Source: Chloroflexota bacterium
GTDB taxonomy: Bacteria > Chloroflexota > Ktedonobacteria > Ktedonobacterales > JADMIN01
Length of the DNA stretch: 64,000 nt
Assembly (NCBI GenBank): GCA_021323855.1
Contig: JAJPKE010000034.1
Location: 1-64,000, forward strand
Reading direction: 5' to 3'
This document shows, piece after piece, positions 1 to 8,044 of this stretch. Position 1 is the stretch's first letter. Each line of letters opens with the position of its first letter. The notes beneath the pieces were generated by a model that ran no database searches, was not told where the DNA came from, and saw only the letters and a program-made list of their open reading frames with translations. Made by a program: the position numbers and the translations under genes.

Positions 1-587
1 CGCCCGGTGGCCTCCATGCGGCCCTCGCTGCCGCCAACGGAGAGCGGCTTGCCGGTGACGACGGCGGGAATCGAGAAGCCGTGGTGCATGGAATAGGTAT
101 CCATGATCCAGGCCATGATCTGCGGATTGGTGTTGACATCCGGCGCCGGAATATCGCTCTCCGGGCCGATGACGCCGGCAATCTCTGTGGCGTAGCGGCG
201 AGTCAGGCGTTCCAGTTCCGCACGCGAGAGCGTGCGCGGGTCCACAATGACGCCACCTTTGGCGCCACCGAACGGAATATTGACTACGGCGCATTTCCAC
301 GTCATCCACATCGCCAGCGCCCGCACCTCATCGAGGCTGACGTTCGCGTCATAGCGGATGCCGCCTTTGGCCGGACCACGATTGATGTTGTGCTGCACAC
401 GGTAGCCGGTGAACATCTCCACCCGGCCATCGTCCATGCGAACGGGAAAGTTGACCGTCAGTTCACGCTTGGGCGCGCGCAGGATCGCGCGCAACTCCTG
501 GGTGAGATTGAGCCGCTCGGCGGCGGCATCGAACTGTGCGACGGCTACCTGAAAGGGATTGAGGACTTCAGGTTCTTTGATCGCCAC
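1..587 (-). CDS. Glutamate dehydrogenase, N-terminal part (gene runs off window)
   Basis: Reading the minus strand from a GTG at 587 gives about 195 residues of a Glu/Leu/Phe/Val dehydrogenase. Visible family motifs are the substrate-binding stretch GPAKGGIRY, the catalytic-lysine stretch PFGGAKGG and the DIPAPDVNT loop. The enzyme interconverts glutamate and 2-oxoglutarate plus ammonia with NAD(P) in the cytoplasm. The GTG start is supported by a perfect AGGAGG (598-603) ten bases upstream. The C-terminal Rossmann domain lies beyond base 1, so coenzyme preference cannot be judged. The plus-strand ORF over this stretch is an antisense shadow. Confidence 0.95.
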   Translation of the reverse strand, partial: MAIKEPEVLNPFQVAVAQFDAAAERLNLTQELRAILRAPKRELTVNFPVRMDDGRVEMFTGYRVQHNINRGPAKGGIRYDANVSLDEVRALAMWMTWKCAVVNIPFGGAKGGVIVDPRTLSRAELERLTRRYATEIAGVIGPESDIPAPDVNTNPQIMAWIMDTYSMHHGFSIPAVVTGKPLSVGGSEGRMEATG

Positions 588-815
588 GTGAATACATCCT
601 CCTGAATTGAGCCAGCGCTGGCCAGGGTGGAGCCCCATTGCTCCCAGCCGGCTAGGGCTGTTTTGGGGTCACGCCGGACCCCGATGGTTGGGCGCGCGAG
701 CAACTGAATGATTCGAGCAGTTATCGAACTACCGAATAGAACAGCAACCCACGCGCCAGAACGACAACGACGGACGTGTTTTGATACTCAACGAACGAAC
801 GGCCAGAACGTACCT

Positions 816-1373
816 TCAAGACGTACCATGCGCAGGAACGTTGGTTTCGGTGTCCTGCTCGTCTGCGGCGGTGGACGCTGTGGGCGGCGAGAGGTCCAGC
901 GTATAGAACGCCGTCTGCATCTCCGTCTCTTCGATGCCCACCGTCAGTCGCGCCAGAGACTGCCCCTGGTTGCGTTCGCGCAGCCGCTCGACAATGCGCT
1001 TGGCCAGCCGTTCCGCCAGCCGCTCCGCCGTGGCGTTATCCACTGGCAGCGGCACGACGGCAGTTTTGGCGAGCAGATAACGATTCTCGGCGTCGTATTC
1101 GAGTTCCCAGGCAGTGTCATGTTCAGTTACGCGGAGATGGGGATTATTAAGCGGCAACAGGAAGCGATGATCCCATTCTTTGCAGAGTTCGCGGACGATA
1201 TTCTTGAGGACGACAAAATCTAGCACGTAGCTATCCGGCGTCAGCGGACCGCTGGCCTCCACGCGCACGCCGTAATTGTGGCCGTGCAGCGGTTCACAGG
1301 TGCCATCGAAGGTGATAAAATGCGCCGAGCTAAAGCCCAGATTGCCACGCTCGATCAAAATCTTCCACGACAT
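816..1373 (-). CDS. 6-pyruvoyl-tetrahydropterin synthase / QueD-family protein
   Basis: A 185-residue protein starting MSWKILIERG. Family landmarks are the zinc ligands His18 (SSAHF) and His30/His32 (LHGHNY), the nucleophile-position Cys26, the Asp68-His69 pair (EWDHR) and Glu148/Glu149 (GIEET). These residues convert dihydroneopterin triphosphate to a tetrahydropterin in queuosine or biopterin synthesis. The frame stays open upstream to 1538, but the pterin fold begins at this ATG. An alternative ATG at 1385 adds four residues. No queC or queE is nearby, so the pathway (queuosine versus pterin cofactor) is unresolved. The C-terminal 20 residues are low-complexity and polar. Confidence 0.88.
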   Translation of the reverse strand: MSWKILIERGNLGFSSAHFITFDGTCEPLHGHNYGVRVEASGPLTPDSYVLDFVVLKNIVRELCKEWDHRFLLPLNNPHLRVTEHDTAWELEYDAENRYLLAKTAVVPLPVDNATAERLAERLAKRIVERLRERNQGQSLARLTVGIEETEMQTAFYTLDLSPPTASTAADEQDTETNVPAHGTS

Positions 1374-1463
1374 AGGGCGCCCCATCGCGCTTCTGTTGTT
1401 GTGGCCAACCAGCGGCCACGCTCGATACAATTGAACGGCGAAAATACGATCACCGATACCACT

Positions 1464-1478
1464 ACACTGATTCAGTGT
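1464..1478. promoter_or_regulatory. Perfect 15-bp palindrome upstream of the pterin synthase gene
   Basis: ACACTGA-T-TCAGTGT is a perfect inverted repeat about 90 bases upstream of the minus-strand pterin synthase start. It could be an operator. No clear sigma-70 promoter was recognised around it and no regulator is adjacent. Confidence 0.3.
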
Positions 1479-1754
1479 GCATGCTCGGATGTAAGATTGG
1501 CGGTGTTCATCGCGCTTCGCTCTGGTCTCCCCCGCCACACCGCCATCGCCACAACCGACCGGCTAGAATCACTGGAATCGTGCGCCAGAAAAAGCGTCTG
1601 GGGACGATGCGACGACGCTCTGATTCTGGCGGGTCTGTTTGCTGGCTAACCATGCCGCAACAGTGCCAGTATAACACGGCCTCAGCATTGCGACAACAGG
1701 CAATAGCCCGTTTGCCGCATTATTTCGTCGTTCTTGGGAAACATACGGCGCATA

Positions 1755-1807
1755 GCCCCCACCCCCAGCCCCTCCCCCGTGCGCGGGAGAGGGGCTGGGG
1801 TGGGGGC
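1755..1807. repeat. GC-rich hairpin repeat, copy 1
   Basis: Arms GCCCCCACCCCAGCCCC-type (1755-1777) and the complementary GGGGCTGGGGTGGGGGC (1786-1807) flank a short CGTGCGCGG-type centre. This is the most symmetric member of a dispersed family seen throughout the window. The copy is preceded by TAG, as several others are. Confidence 0.85.
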
Positions 1808-1945
1808 ATCCAACCAGGCGCAAGCGCAGGGAGCGCAGGCGAACGGTTGGGGTGAGGATTCTCCGTTTTGCTCCGCAGCGCGTAGAATAGAAACGCCCTA
1901 CCTTTTGATTGTAGGCTGATCTACGAAACGCCGCAAGGCCGCTAT

Positions 1946-3430
1946 ATGGGCATGAACGAGATACACGCGACCAATCAAGCCGATCAGCATGATAAAGACG
2001 CTGAGGCTATTGATGCCATCCTCATCGAACGGCGGGGCCGCGATCTGGCAATTGTGCCACCCGCCGCGCTCTGGCAGTTAGACGACAATGCGTTGCTCAC
2101 TACGCTCTTTGGCGCGGGCGAATTGACCGGCGCGCGGGCGCTGCTTACGCGAGACCGGCGCGGGCGCTGCCTGCGGGCACGTCCGATGGACTTCGCGCGC
2201 CTCAAAGCCGCATTAGAAGCGCAGGCCGCCGCTCCGGTGCGGGTCACGTTTGCGGAATATCCGTTGCTGCCTCATGTGCCACAGAGCACGCTCGCCGCGC
2301 GCCCCTATCAGGAAGAGGCGCTCAACGCCTGGCGGGCAGCGGAGTATCGCGGTGTGGTGGTGTTGCCCACGGGCAGCGGCAAAACCATTATCGGCGCGCT
2401 GGCGATTGCCGATCTGGGTCTGCGGTCGCTGGTGGTCGTGCCGACGATTGACCTGCTACGCCAGTGGCGCGATGCGCTGGCCAACGCGCTCGGCTCTGCG
2501 CCCGATGATATCGGTCTCTATGGCGGCGGCGACCACGAACTCCAACCGGTTACCATCATCACCTATGAATCCGCGCAGTTGCACCCGGAACTGCTCTGGC
2601 AGTTCGGCCTGCTGGTCTTTGATGAGTGCCATCATCTGCCCGCGCCGACCTATCGCCAGATTGCCGAGGGCGCGTTTACGCCGTATCGCCTGGGACTGAG
2701 CGCCACTCCCGAACGCGCCGACCTGGAACACCTGGCGTTGGAGCGGCTGATCGGGCCGGAGGTCTATCGCCGCCAGCCGGAGGAGCTGGCCGCTGATCGC
2801 TACCTCGCGCAATATGATGAGCAGCGGCTGAGCGTGGCGCTGGCGCCCGATGAGCGCGCACGCTACGATGCTGCTCGCGCCGTCTTTCGTGGCTATATCG
2901 CGCGCCGCCGCATCAGCATCGCCTCGCCCGCCGACTTCCAGCGCAAGATTCTCTGGGCCAGCGCGCGTGACCCGGAGGCGCGCGCCGCCATGCTGGCCTG
3001 GCGCGAGGCACGCGGCCTCTCGCTCAATGCGCCCGCCAAGTATGCGCTGCTCGAAGAGATTTTCGCACGCCACCGCGATGAGCGGGTGCTGGTCTTTAGC
3101 GAATACAATCTCGTCGTGGAGGAGATCAGCCGCCGGTTCTGCATCCCGCAGATCACGCATAAGACGCCCGCCGAGGAACGCAGGCTGATTCTGGAGCGGT
3201 TCCGCGCCGGTCGCTTTAGCAAGCTCGTCACCGGCAGGGTTCTCAATGAGGGCGTGGATATTCCCGATTGCGCCGTCGCCGTCATCGTTAGCGGCACCAG
3301 CACGCGCCGCGAGTATATTCAGCGATTGGGGCGGGTGCTGCGCCCCAAAGAGCGCCGCGCGACCCTGTATGAGTTGGTGACGGAAGGCACCACCGAGGAG
3401 CGCGTTGCCGACCGGCGCAGAAATCGGTAG
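1946..3430 (+). CDS. XPB-like SF2 DNA helicase
   Basis: A 494-residue superfamily 2 helicase. Residues 1-110 form a damage-recognition-like N-terminal region. Walker A PTGSGKT is at 141-147, the DEAH-box variant DECHH at 226-230, motif III SAT at 252-254, motif V-like NEGVDIP at 434-440 and motif VI QRLGRVLRPK at 459-468. The architecture and DECH box match bacterial and archaeal XPB, which unwinds or translocates on damaged DNA. The next gene, 58 bases downstream on the same strand, encodes the DUF790/Bax1 nuclease, the known XPB partner in archaea. ATG 1946 has a weak AAGG seven bases upstream. The TAG stop is followed at once by a hairpin repeat. Confidence 0.93.
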   Translation: MGMNEIHATNQADQHDKDAEAIDAILIERRGRDLAIVPPAALWQLDDNALLTTLFGAGELTGARALLTRDRRGRCLRARPMDFARLKAALEAQAAAPVRVTFAEYPLLPHVPQSTLAARPYQEEALNAWRAAEYRGVVVLPTGSGKTIIGALAIADLGLRSLVVVPTIDLLRQWRDALANALGSAPDDIGLYGGGDHELQPVTIITYESAQLHPELLWQFGLLVFDECHHLPAPTYRQIAEGAFTPYRLGLSATPERADLEHLALERLIGPEVYRRQPEELAADRYLAQYDEQRLSVALAPDERARYDAARAVFRGYIARRRISIASPADFQRKILWASARDPEARAAMLAWREARGLSLNAPAKYALLEEIFARHRDERVLVFSEYNLVVEEISRRFCIPQITHKTPAEERRLILERFRAGRFSKLVTGRVLNEGVDIPDCAVAVIVSGTSTRREYIQRLGRVLRPKERRATLYELVTEGTTEERVADRRRNR

Positions 3431-3470
3431 CCCCACCCCCAGCCCCTCCCCCATGCGCGGGAGAGGGGAG
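3429..3470. repeat. GC-rich hairpin repeat, copy 2 (abuts helicase stop)
   Basis: GCCCCACCCCCAGCCCCTCC... with complementary GGGAGAGGGG follows the TAG stop of the helicase gene directly and ends just before the Shine-Dalgarno of the nuclease gene. It occupies almost the whole intergenic spacer, so it could act as an mRNA processing or stabilising hairpin between the two cistrons (inference). Confidence 0.85.
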
Positions 3471-3488
3471 CAGGAGGAAGAATAGTGT

Positions 3489-5645
3489 ATGCGATTAGCC
3501 CTGGCAGAGGTGAAAAAGCGCATCTCGCGCCGCGACGGCGCGCTCTTCGTCGCGCCGTATCTGCTCAAACCGCGCGAATTGCTGGCAGAACTCGATGCAG
3601 TGATCGCGCTCTACGACGCGCTGCTTGAAGAACCGCGCGCCGCTTTTCCAGAAGATCGTCCGGCGGAATTGCTTGGCGACTACCGGCTGGCGCGCTGCAT
3701 CACCGCCTGCCTCAGCGAGTGGTATGAATGGCGCGCGCCCGCCTGGCCCGGCAGCGCCACGGCACACGAAGCCACCGCGCTCGCCAGCGCCGGTATCCTC
3801 TCGCCCACGCATCTGCGCCTCGCGCTCTACGAGTATGTCAACGACACCACTGGCGGCTATCTCGCCACCACCGAACGCGAAGCGACGCTCGATACATTCG
3901 CCGCATCGCTCGGCGTCAGTCGCGCCACACTCGACACGCTGCTCCGGCTAGATGAAGAACACTCTGCCATCCTCACGCGCGTTGCTGGCGAGGAGCGCCC
4001 ATCCGCCCGCGAGCTGGCGCGGCGCTACAACCAGCGCGCTACCGAGGCGTTGCTCTTCAACGCCTCGCAGGTCGAATGGACGCTGCCAGCGACGCTGAGC
4101 GACGGCGCTGGCGGCGGCCTGGGCACCGTCCTCAAGCGCATCTGCTTCGTCGCCCGCCAGATGGGTGTGCGCTACGATGTCACCTTCGCCAACGAGGCGC
4201 CCGCGCTCCCCTCTCCTATGGAAGAGGGGCTGGGGGTGAGGTCTCCCTTGTTGCGCGTCGCCGAACAGCCTCACCCCTACCAAACCAACGAATCGCCCGA
4301 CCGCCCATCCCTCACCTTGCTCCCGCGCGCCTCTGGCACCCCTCTCCCGCCTGCGGGGGAGGGGCTGGGGGTGGAGGCTTACGGCCTGCCGCTGCATGTC
4401 ACGCTCTACGGCCCACAGGAGGTGATGGGCGCACCAAACCAGTATGGCGAACGGTTGGCGCGGCTCTGCCGTGTGCTGCTGGGCTATCGGCGTGCGGCGG
4501 GAACCGGCACGGCGGCACTGGCTGGCGCTGGTGGGGAGGGATTGCGCGGGATTGCGCGGGTCTATCTCTATGGTCGTCCGGCCTCCTTCATTTTGGATGA
4601 GCGGCTGCTCAAATTGCTGGGCACAACGGCGAGCGATCAGGACACGTTACCAGACGAAACGCTCTTCGATGGTTTCGATAGCTCGCTGGAACGCACACTC
4701 TCTGCTGATTTCGCCGCGCTGGAACAGGCTGGCGAGGCGCGCGGCTGGCGGCTGGAACGCGAGCCGGAGCCGGTGTTGGCCGATGATACCATCCTCGTGC
4801 CGGACTTCGTGCTGACACGAGGCAACCGGCGTGTCTACCTGGAAATTGCCGGTTATTGGCGGCCCGGCTACCGTGAACGCAAGGCGCGCAAACTGGCGGC
4901 GCTACGGGGTCGAGTGGCGATGATCGTCGCCGCGCCGGAGTCTGCCCGCGCTGAATTTGCCAGTGTAGTGGATGATTTCCCCTTCCTCTGGTATACCAAC
5001 CGGCTCAGCGTTCAGGCGCTGCTCGACCTGTTGGAACGCGATTTCAACGACTTTGCGGCGCGCGTTGCCGCGCTCGATGGCGCGCGCATCCGGCGAGAAG
5101 TGCAGCAACGCGGCCACATTCCCCCGCGCGAGAGTATGGCGCTGTTGCACGTCTATACGCGCAACGAACTGGCGCTGGCAGTTGCGCAACTTGAATCTCT
5201 CGCGCCAACAGACCCAGCAAACCCTGATGGACAGCAGGCTATCGTCTGGCTCGAAGGCATCGGCCTCTGTTCCGCTGCCTGGCGTGAAGGATTGCTGGCG
5301 CGCGTGCGTGGCTGGGTGAGCGAGGCGCCGGAACAGCGTCTACCGCTTACGACGCTGCGCGCGCTGATCGTTGCCGCGCAGCCGGAACTACATGAACTGG
5401 CGGAGCCGGCGGTGGAGTCGCTGGCGGAGTTGGCGGGTTGCACGGTCGTTCGCACCTCGATCTTCGAGGCGGAGGCGCTGGCGCCAGGAGTGACGCCGGA
5501 TACAGCGCCGATGCAGCAGAAACCCTTGCCTGCTCGTCAGCCGTCTCCACGCCCACAGGCGCAACCACGCCGGGGGTCACGGCGTAAACAATCCAGAGCG
5601 GAATACGAAACGCCCTCGTTTTTTCCGGCTGATGATGGCAATTGA
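3489..5645 (+). CDS. Bax1-like nuclease (DUF790), XPB partner
   Basis: A 718-residue DUF790 protein. The N-terminus (RLALAEVKKRISRRDGALF) and an Asp439...Glu452-Ile-Ala...Lys465 arrangement (VPDFVL, VYLEIAGYW, ERKARKL) match the PD-(D/E)XK-like nuclease core of Bax1, the endonuclease that pairs with archaeal XPB in a nucleotide-excision-repair-like unwinding and cutting machine. AGGAGGA at 3470-3477 supports ATG 3489. Two oddities are visible. Residues about 238-298 are encoded by two hairpin-repeat copies plus the DNA between them, read in frame as repeated EGLGV-type peptide. A long C-terminal extension after about residue 480 ends in a Pro/Arg/Gln-rich tail. Assignment to the family is firm; partnership with the upstream helicase is inferred from adjacency. 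Confidence 0.9.
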   Translation: MRLALAEVKKRISRRDGALFVAPYLLKPRELLAELDAVIALYDALLEEPRAAFPEDRPAELLGDYRLARCITACLSEWYEWRAPAWPGSATAHEATALASAGILSPTHLRLALYEYVNDTTGGYLATTEREATLDTFAASLGVSRATLDTLLRLDEEHSAILTRVAGEERPSARELARRYNQRATEALLFNASQVEWTLPATLSDGAGGGLGTVLKRICFVARQMGVRYDVTFANEAPALPSPMEEGLGVRSPLLRVAEQPHPYQTNESPDRPSLTLLPRASGTPLPPAGEGLGVEAYGLPLHVTLYGPQEVMGAPNQYGERLARLCRVLLGYRRAAGTGTAALAGAGGEGLRGIARVYLYGRPASFILDERLLKLLGTTASDQDTLPDETLFDGFDSSLERTLSADFAALEQAGEARGWRLEREPEPVLADDTILVPDFVLTRGNRRVYLEIAGYWRPGYRERKARKLAALRGRVAMIVAAPESARAEFASVVDDFPFLWYTNRLSVQALLDLLERDFNDFAARVAALDGARIRREVQQRGHIPPRESMALLHVYTRNELALAVAQLESLAPTDPANPDGQQAIVWLEGIGLCSAAWREGLLARVRGWVSEAPEQRLPLTTLRALIVAAQPELHELAEPAVESLAELAGCTVVRTSIFEAEALAPGVTPDTAPMQQKPLPARQPSPRPQAQPRRGSRRKQSRAEYETPSFFPADDGN
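4207..4246. repeat. GC-rich hairpin repeat, copy 3 (inside nuclease CDS)
   Basis: CCCCTCTCC-TATGGAA-GAGGGGCTGGGGGTGAGG lies within the nuclease reading frame and is translated as PSPMEEGLGVR. It belongs to the family found in the intergenic regions. Confidence 0.8.
4341..4379. repeat. GC-rich hairpin repeat, copy 4 (inside nuclease CDS)
   Basis: CCCCTCTCCCGC-CTGC-GGGGGAGGGGCTGGGGG is translated in the same frame as the previous copy, giving PLPPAGEGLGVE. The frame stays open between the copies, so together they form a surface insertion or linker in the nuclease. Confidence 0.8.
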
Positions 5646-5777
5646 TGAACCATTCACAACATCCGGCCTGTCATACTTTGCACCCAAACCGATAGCATGG
5701 CGTGGCCGAAAACATACGTGATACGCGCACAGATCAGCAGAACCACCGCGCTCGCTGATCTACGAAGGAGGCAGGCA

Positions 5778-7529
5778 GTGGACGACGAGAATCAGCAAAA
5801 CCAGCAGGAACAGAACACTTCACCTGACACGACAAACGCCGCTTCGCCTGCCGATAGTTCCGCGCATATCAGCGCCAACGGCGCCAATAACTCCAGTGGC
5901 TCCAACGACTCTCATGGGGCGCATGGGACAGGGCCGGGCGATACCGACGAAGATCAGGTTTCCGAATTGGAGCGACAGGCCCGCGAGACAGTCCGCGCCT
6001 TCCGCGAGACCGCTGGCGACCTGGGCGCGCGTGTGCGCCAGGTGCTAGAGCGTGCCTCGTCGCTCTGGGATGAGGCGCACCCTGGCGTCCCTGGCGAGAG
6101 CAACGTCTCCGCAGAGGACGCGCTACGCGGGCGGGCGCTGGCGCGGCGCTGGGTGGAGCGCGATTTCCTCGTAGACCCTGATTTGCCGGAGGCAATGACG
6201 GTGCAGCGTGTCCTCTCCGCCGATATCTGGCGGGTGGAGTTGCGCGAACGCGGCGAAACCCGTTCCATCGTTGATGCGCGCGAACCCTATACCGGCCAGC
6301 GTCCGCCGGAACCGGGGCCGATTCTGCCAGTCTGGGACTATGACTTCCCGGTCACGCCGGATATCGAGGCGGGTGAGCGCCATGAACGCATTTCTGGCGC
6401 TGGCGTCATCGCCGCCTGCCGCAAGTGCAACGGCAGTGGGCATCGCTCCTGCGTTGCCTGCGAGGGACGCGGCTTCGTGCAATGCCCTATCTGTCATGGG
6501 CGGGCGCGCATCCCCTGCAAGCGATGCCGTGGGCGCGGGCGCATTGCTGACCCCAAAGCCGAGCGGCGCGCGCGTTCCAGCATGGGCTATTTCCAGGTGC
6601 AGGCGGAGCGGCTGCGCCAGGACGCCAGCGAACGGTTGGTAGACTTCGCGGAGCGGCTACGCCAGGATTATGGCATTCCGCTGCCGCCAACGGGGCGGAT
6701 TGCGCCTATTGCGCCGGCCTCCGGCGAAACGATTCCCTGCCCGGATTGCGTGAACGGCACTGTTCCCTGCGCGTGTGGCAATGGCAAGCTCATCTGTGAG
6801 ACCTGCGGGGGCACCAGCGCCATGCCCTGCGCTGCCTGCGGTGGCACGGGCAAAGTGGTGCAGCACCGCGAACTGGTGCGTCGCTTCGACACGCGCATCA
6901 GCCAGCGCACCTTGCCACTGGACGACCCGGAGATGACGCAATGGCTCACCGAAGGCATGGTACGCAAGGGCAGCGGTGAAGAGGTCTGGAGTGGTCCATT
7001 CGACGCCATCCAGCCGGTCAACGTCGCGCCGCCTCCCTCCGTTCCGCCCGCCGTCTGGGCGACGATTCTCGATGCCGCCAGAGATGCGCGTGGGCGTCTG
7101 GTTGCAGGAGAAGATGAAAACGCAGCGGATGATGCCACCGGCCAGCGGCATGTCATTTCGCGGCGCATCTCACTGATGCGTGTTCCAGTGACGCGCGTAG
7201 AATACACCTTCGCTGACCAGCGATTTGCATTCATGGCGGTCGGGCGGTCGGGCGCAGAACGCTTCTGGGCGCAGGCGTTCCCGCCACGCTGGAGCCGGGT
7301 CAACCGCTTCCTGAAGGCGCTCTCACGCGACCTTCAGCGCGACACGCAGGCCGAACATTCGCGTCCCCATTCGACGCTCACCCATATTGACGACTTCCGC
7401 GCACGCAAAGCCGCCAACGGCTCAGGGGACGCCAGCGCGGATGATCAGGCTGACAAATCCGAGAGCGCATCCTCAGTGCGCATCGAAGAGGCGCAGGCCA
7501 ACGACGAGAAACCGGAAGACGGCAAATAA
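5778..7529 (+). CDS. CxxCxGxG zinc-finger protein downstream of XPB-Bax1
   Basis: A 583-residue protein with two clusters of DnaJ-type CxxCxGxG zinc-binding repeats, at residues about 213-256 (CRKC, CVAC, CPIC, CKRC) and 319-360 (CPDC, CACG, CETC, CAAC). A helical, charged segment lies between them. There is no J-domain, signal peptide or membrane segment. The N-terminus is Gln/Asn/Ser-rich and the C-terminus acidic and low-complexity. I chose GTG 5778 because AAGGAGG (5765-5771) lies six bases upstream; the open frame extends to 5697 without an SD. It follows the nuclease by 132 bases on the same strand. Function is unknown. A nucleic-acid or chaperone role linked to the XPB-Bax1 pair is only inference. 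Confidence 0.8.
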   Translation: MDDENQQNQQEQNTSPDTTNAASPADSSAHISANGANNSSGSNDSHGAHGTGPGDTDEDQVSELERQARETVRAFRETAGDLGARVRQVLERASSLWDEAHPGVPGESNVSAEDALRGRALARRWVERDFLVDPDLPEAMTVQRVLSADIWRVELRERGETRSIVDAREPYTGQRPPEPGPILPVWDYDFPVTPDIEAGERHERISGAGVIAACRKCNGSGHRSCVACEGRGFVQCPICHGRARIPCKRCRGRGRIADPKAERRARSSMGYFQVQAERLRQDASERLVDFAERLRQDYGIPLPPTGRIAPIAPASGETIPCPDCVNGTVPCACGNGKLICETCGGTSAMPCAACGGTGKVVQHRELVRRFDTRISQRTLPLDDPEMTQWLTEGMVRKGSGEEVWSGPFDAIQPVNVAPPPSVPPAVWATILDAARDARGRLVAGEDENAADDATGQRHVISRRISLMRVPVTRVEYTFADQRFAFMAVGRSGAERFWAQAFPPRWSRVNRFLKALSRDLQRDTQAEHSRPHSTLTHIDDFRARKAANGSGDASADDQADKSESASSVRIEEAQANDEKPEDGK

Positions 7530-7532
7530 ACT

Positions 7533-7946
7533 CTATTGATATGCGTTGCGCCGTTCCTTACGGATGACGAAGCGCGTCGCGTAGTCCTCCTCAGTGAATG
7601 AGGCGATCTTGTTATCCACCAGGTCCGTCGTCAGCGCCGCCACCTGCATCTCTTCCCAGGTGAAGGCGATGCCGCGCTTGCGGGCGAAGGCTTTCTTTGG
7701 TATCACCACCCAGAGCGCGCCATCTGGCATGATGCGCCATTGCAACGCAGCAAAACGCTCCGCCAGCCCGTCAAGCGTCTGCGGCCAGAAGAACAGGAGA
7801 TCGTAGCGTTCATCATGCTCTCCACGCACGATATCCACGCCAGCCGGAGCCTCAGCGCGCAAGAGTTCCACCGCCGCATCGGGCGCATCCAGCAGGCATA
7901 CCATCTGCCCCGGTTGCAACCCCAATTTTGTCGCCAGGCTCGCCAT
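7533..7946 (-). CDS. DUF3052-family protein
   Basis: A 137-residue protein that looks like a methyltransferase-fold remnant: PGQMVCLLDAP, then a YDLLFFWPQT segment and a PDGALWVVIPKK segment. DUF3052 proteins show this pattern and their function is unknown. The core lacks a glycine-rich SAM motif, so catalysis is doubtful. The open frame begins with TTG at 7952, but ATG 7946 has GAGG about seven bases upstream. The gene is convergent with the zinc-finger gene, with three bases between the stops. Confidence 0.8.
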   Translation of the reverse strand: MASLATKLGLQPGQMVCLLDAPDAAVELLRAEAPAGVDIVRGEHDERYDLLFFWPQTLDGLAERFAALQWRIMPDGALWVVIPKKAFARKRGIAFTWEEMQVAALTTDLVDNKIASFTEEDYATRFVIRKERRNAYQ

Positions 7947-8044
7947 CAGCAACCTCGTCTATCTGCCCACCAGTCTGCCCACCAGTCCGCGCAGGCGGAC
8001 CTCGCGGCTGAAATCCTCCCAGGCGCGATCTTTCGTCGCCGGAC

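Larger units (their letters stand above)
1374..1945. other. Divergent intergenic region, pterin synthase / XPB helicase
   Basis: A 572-base gap between divergently transcribed genes. It holds the palindrome at 1464-1478 and one copy of the GC-rich hairpin repeat at 1755-1807. The short ORFs in it overlap on both strands and have no recognisable protein features. I see no RNA gene. Confidence 0.6.

Noticed and set aside
665..682. GGGGTC/GACCCC hairpin as a terminator
   Set aside because: No T-run follows on either strand; A-rich side is on the wrong end.
2456..3568. Minus-strand ORF opposite the XPB helicase
   Set aside because: Mirror-frame artefact of GC-rich codons; the plus strand has all helicase motifs.
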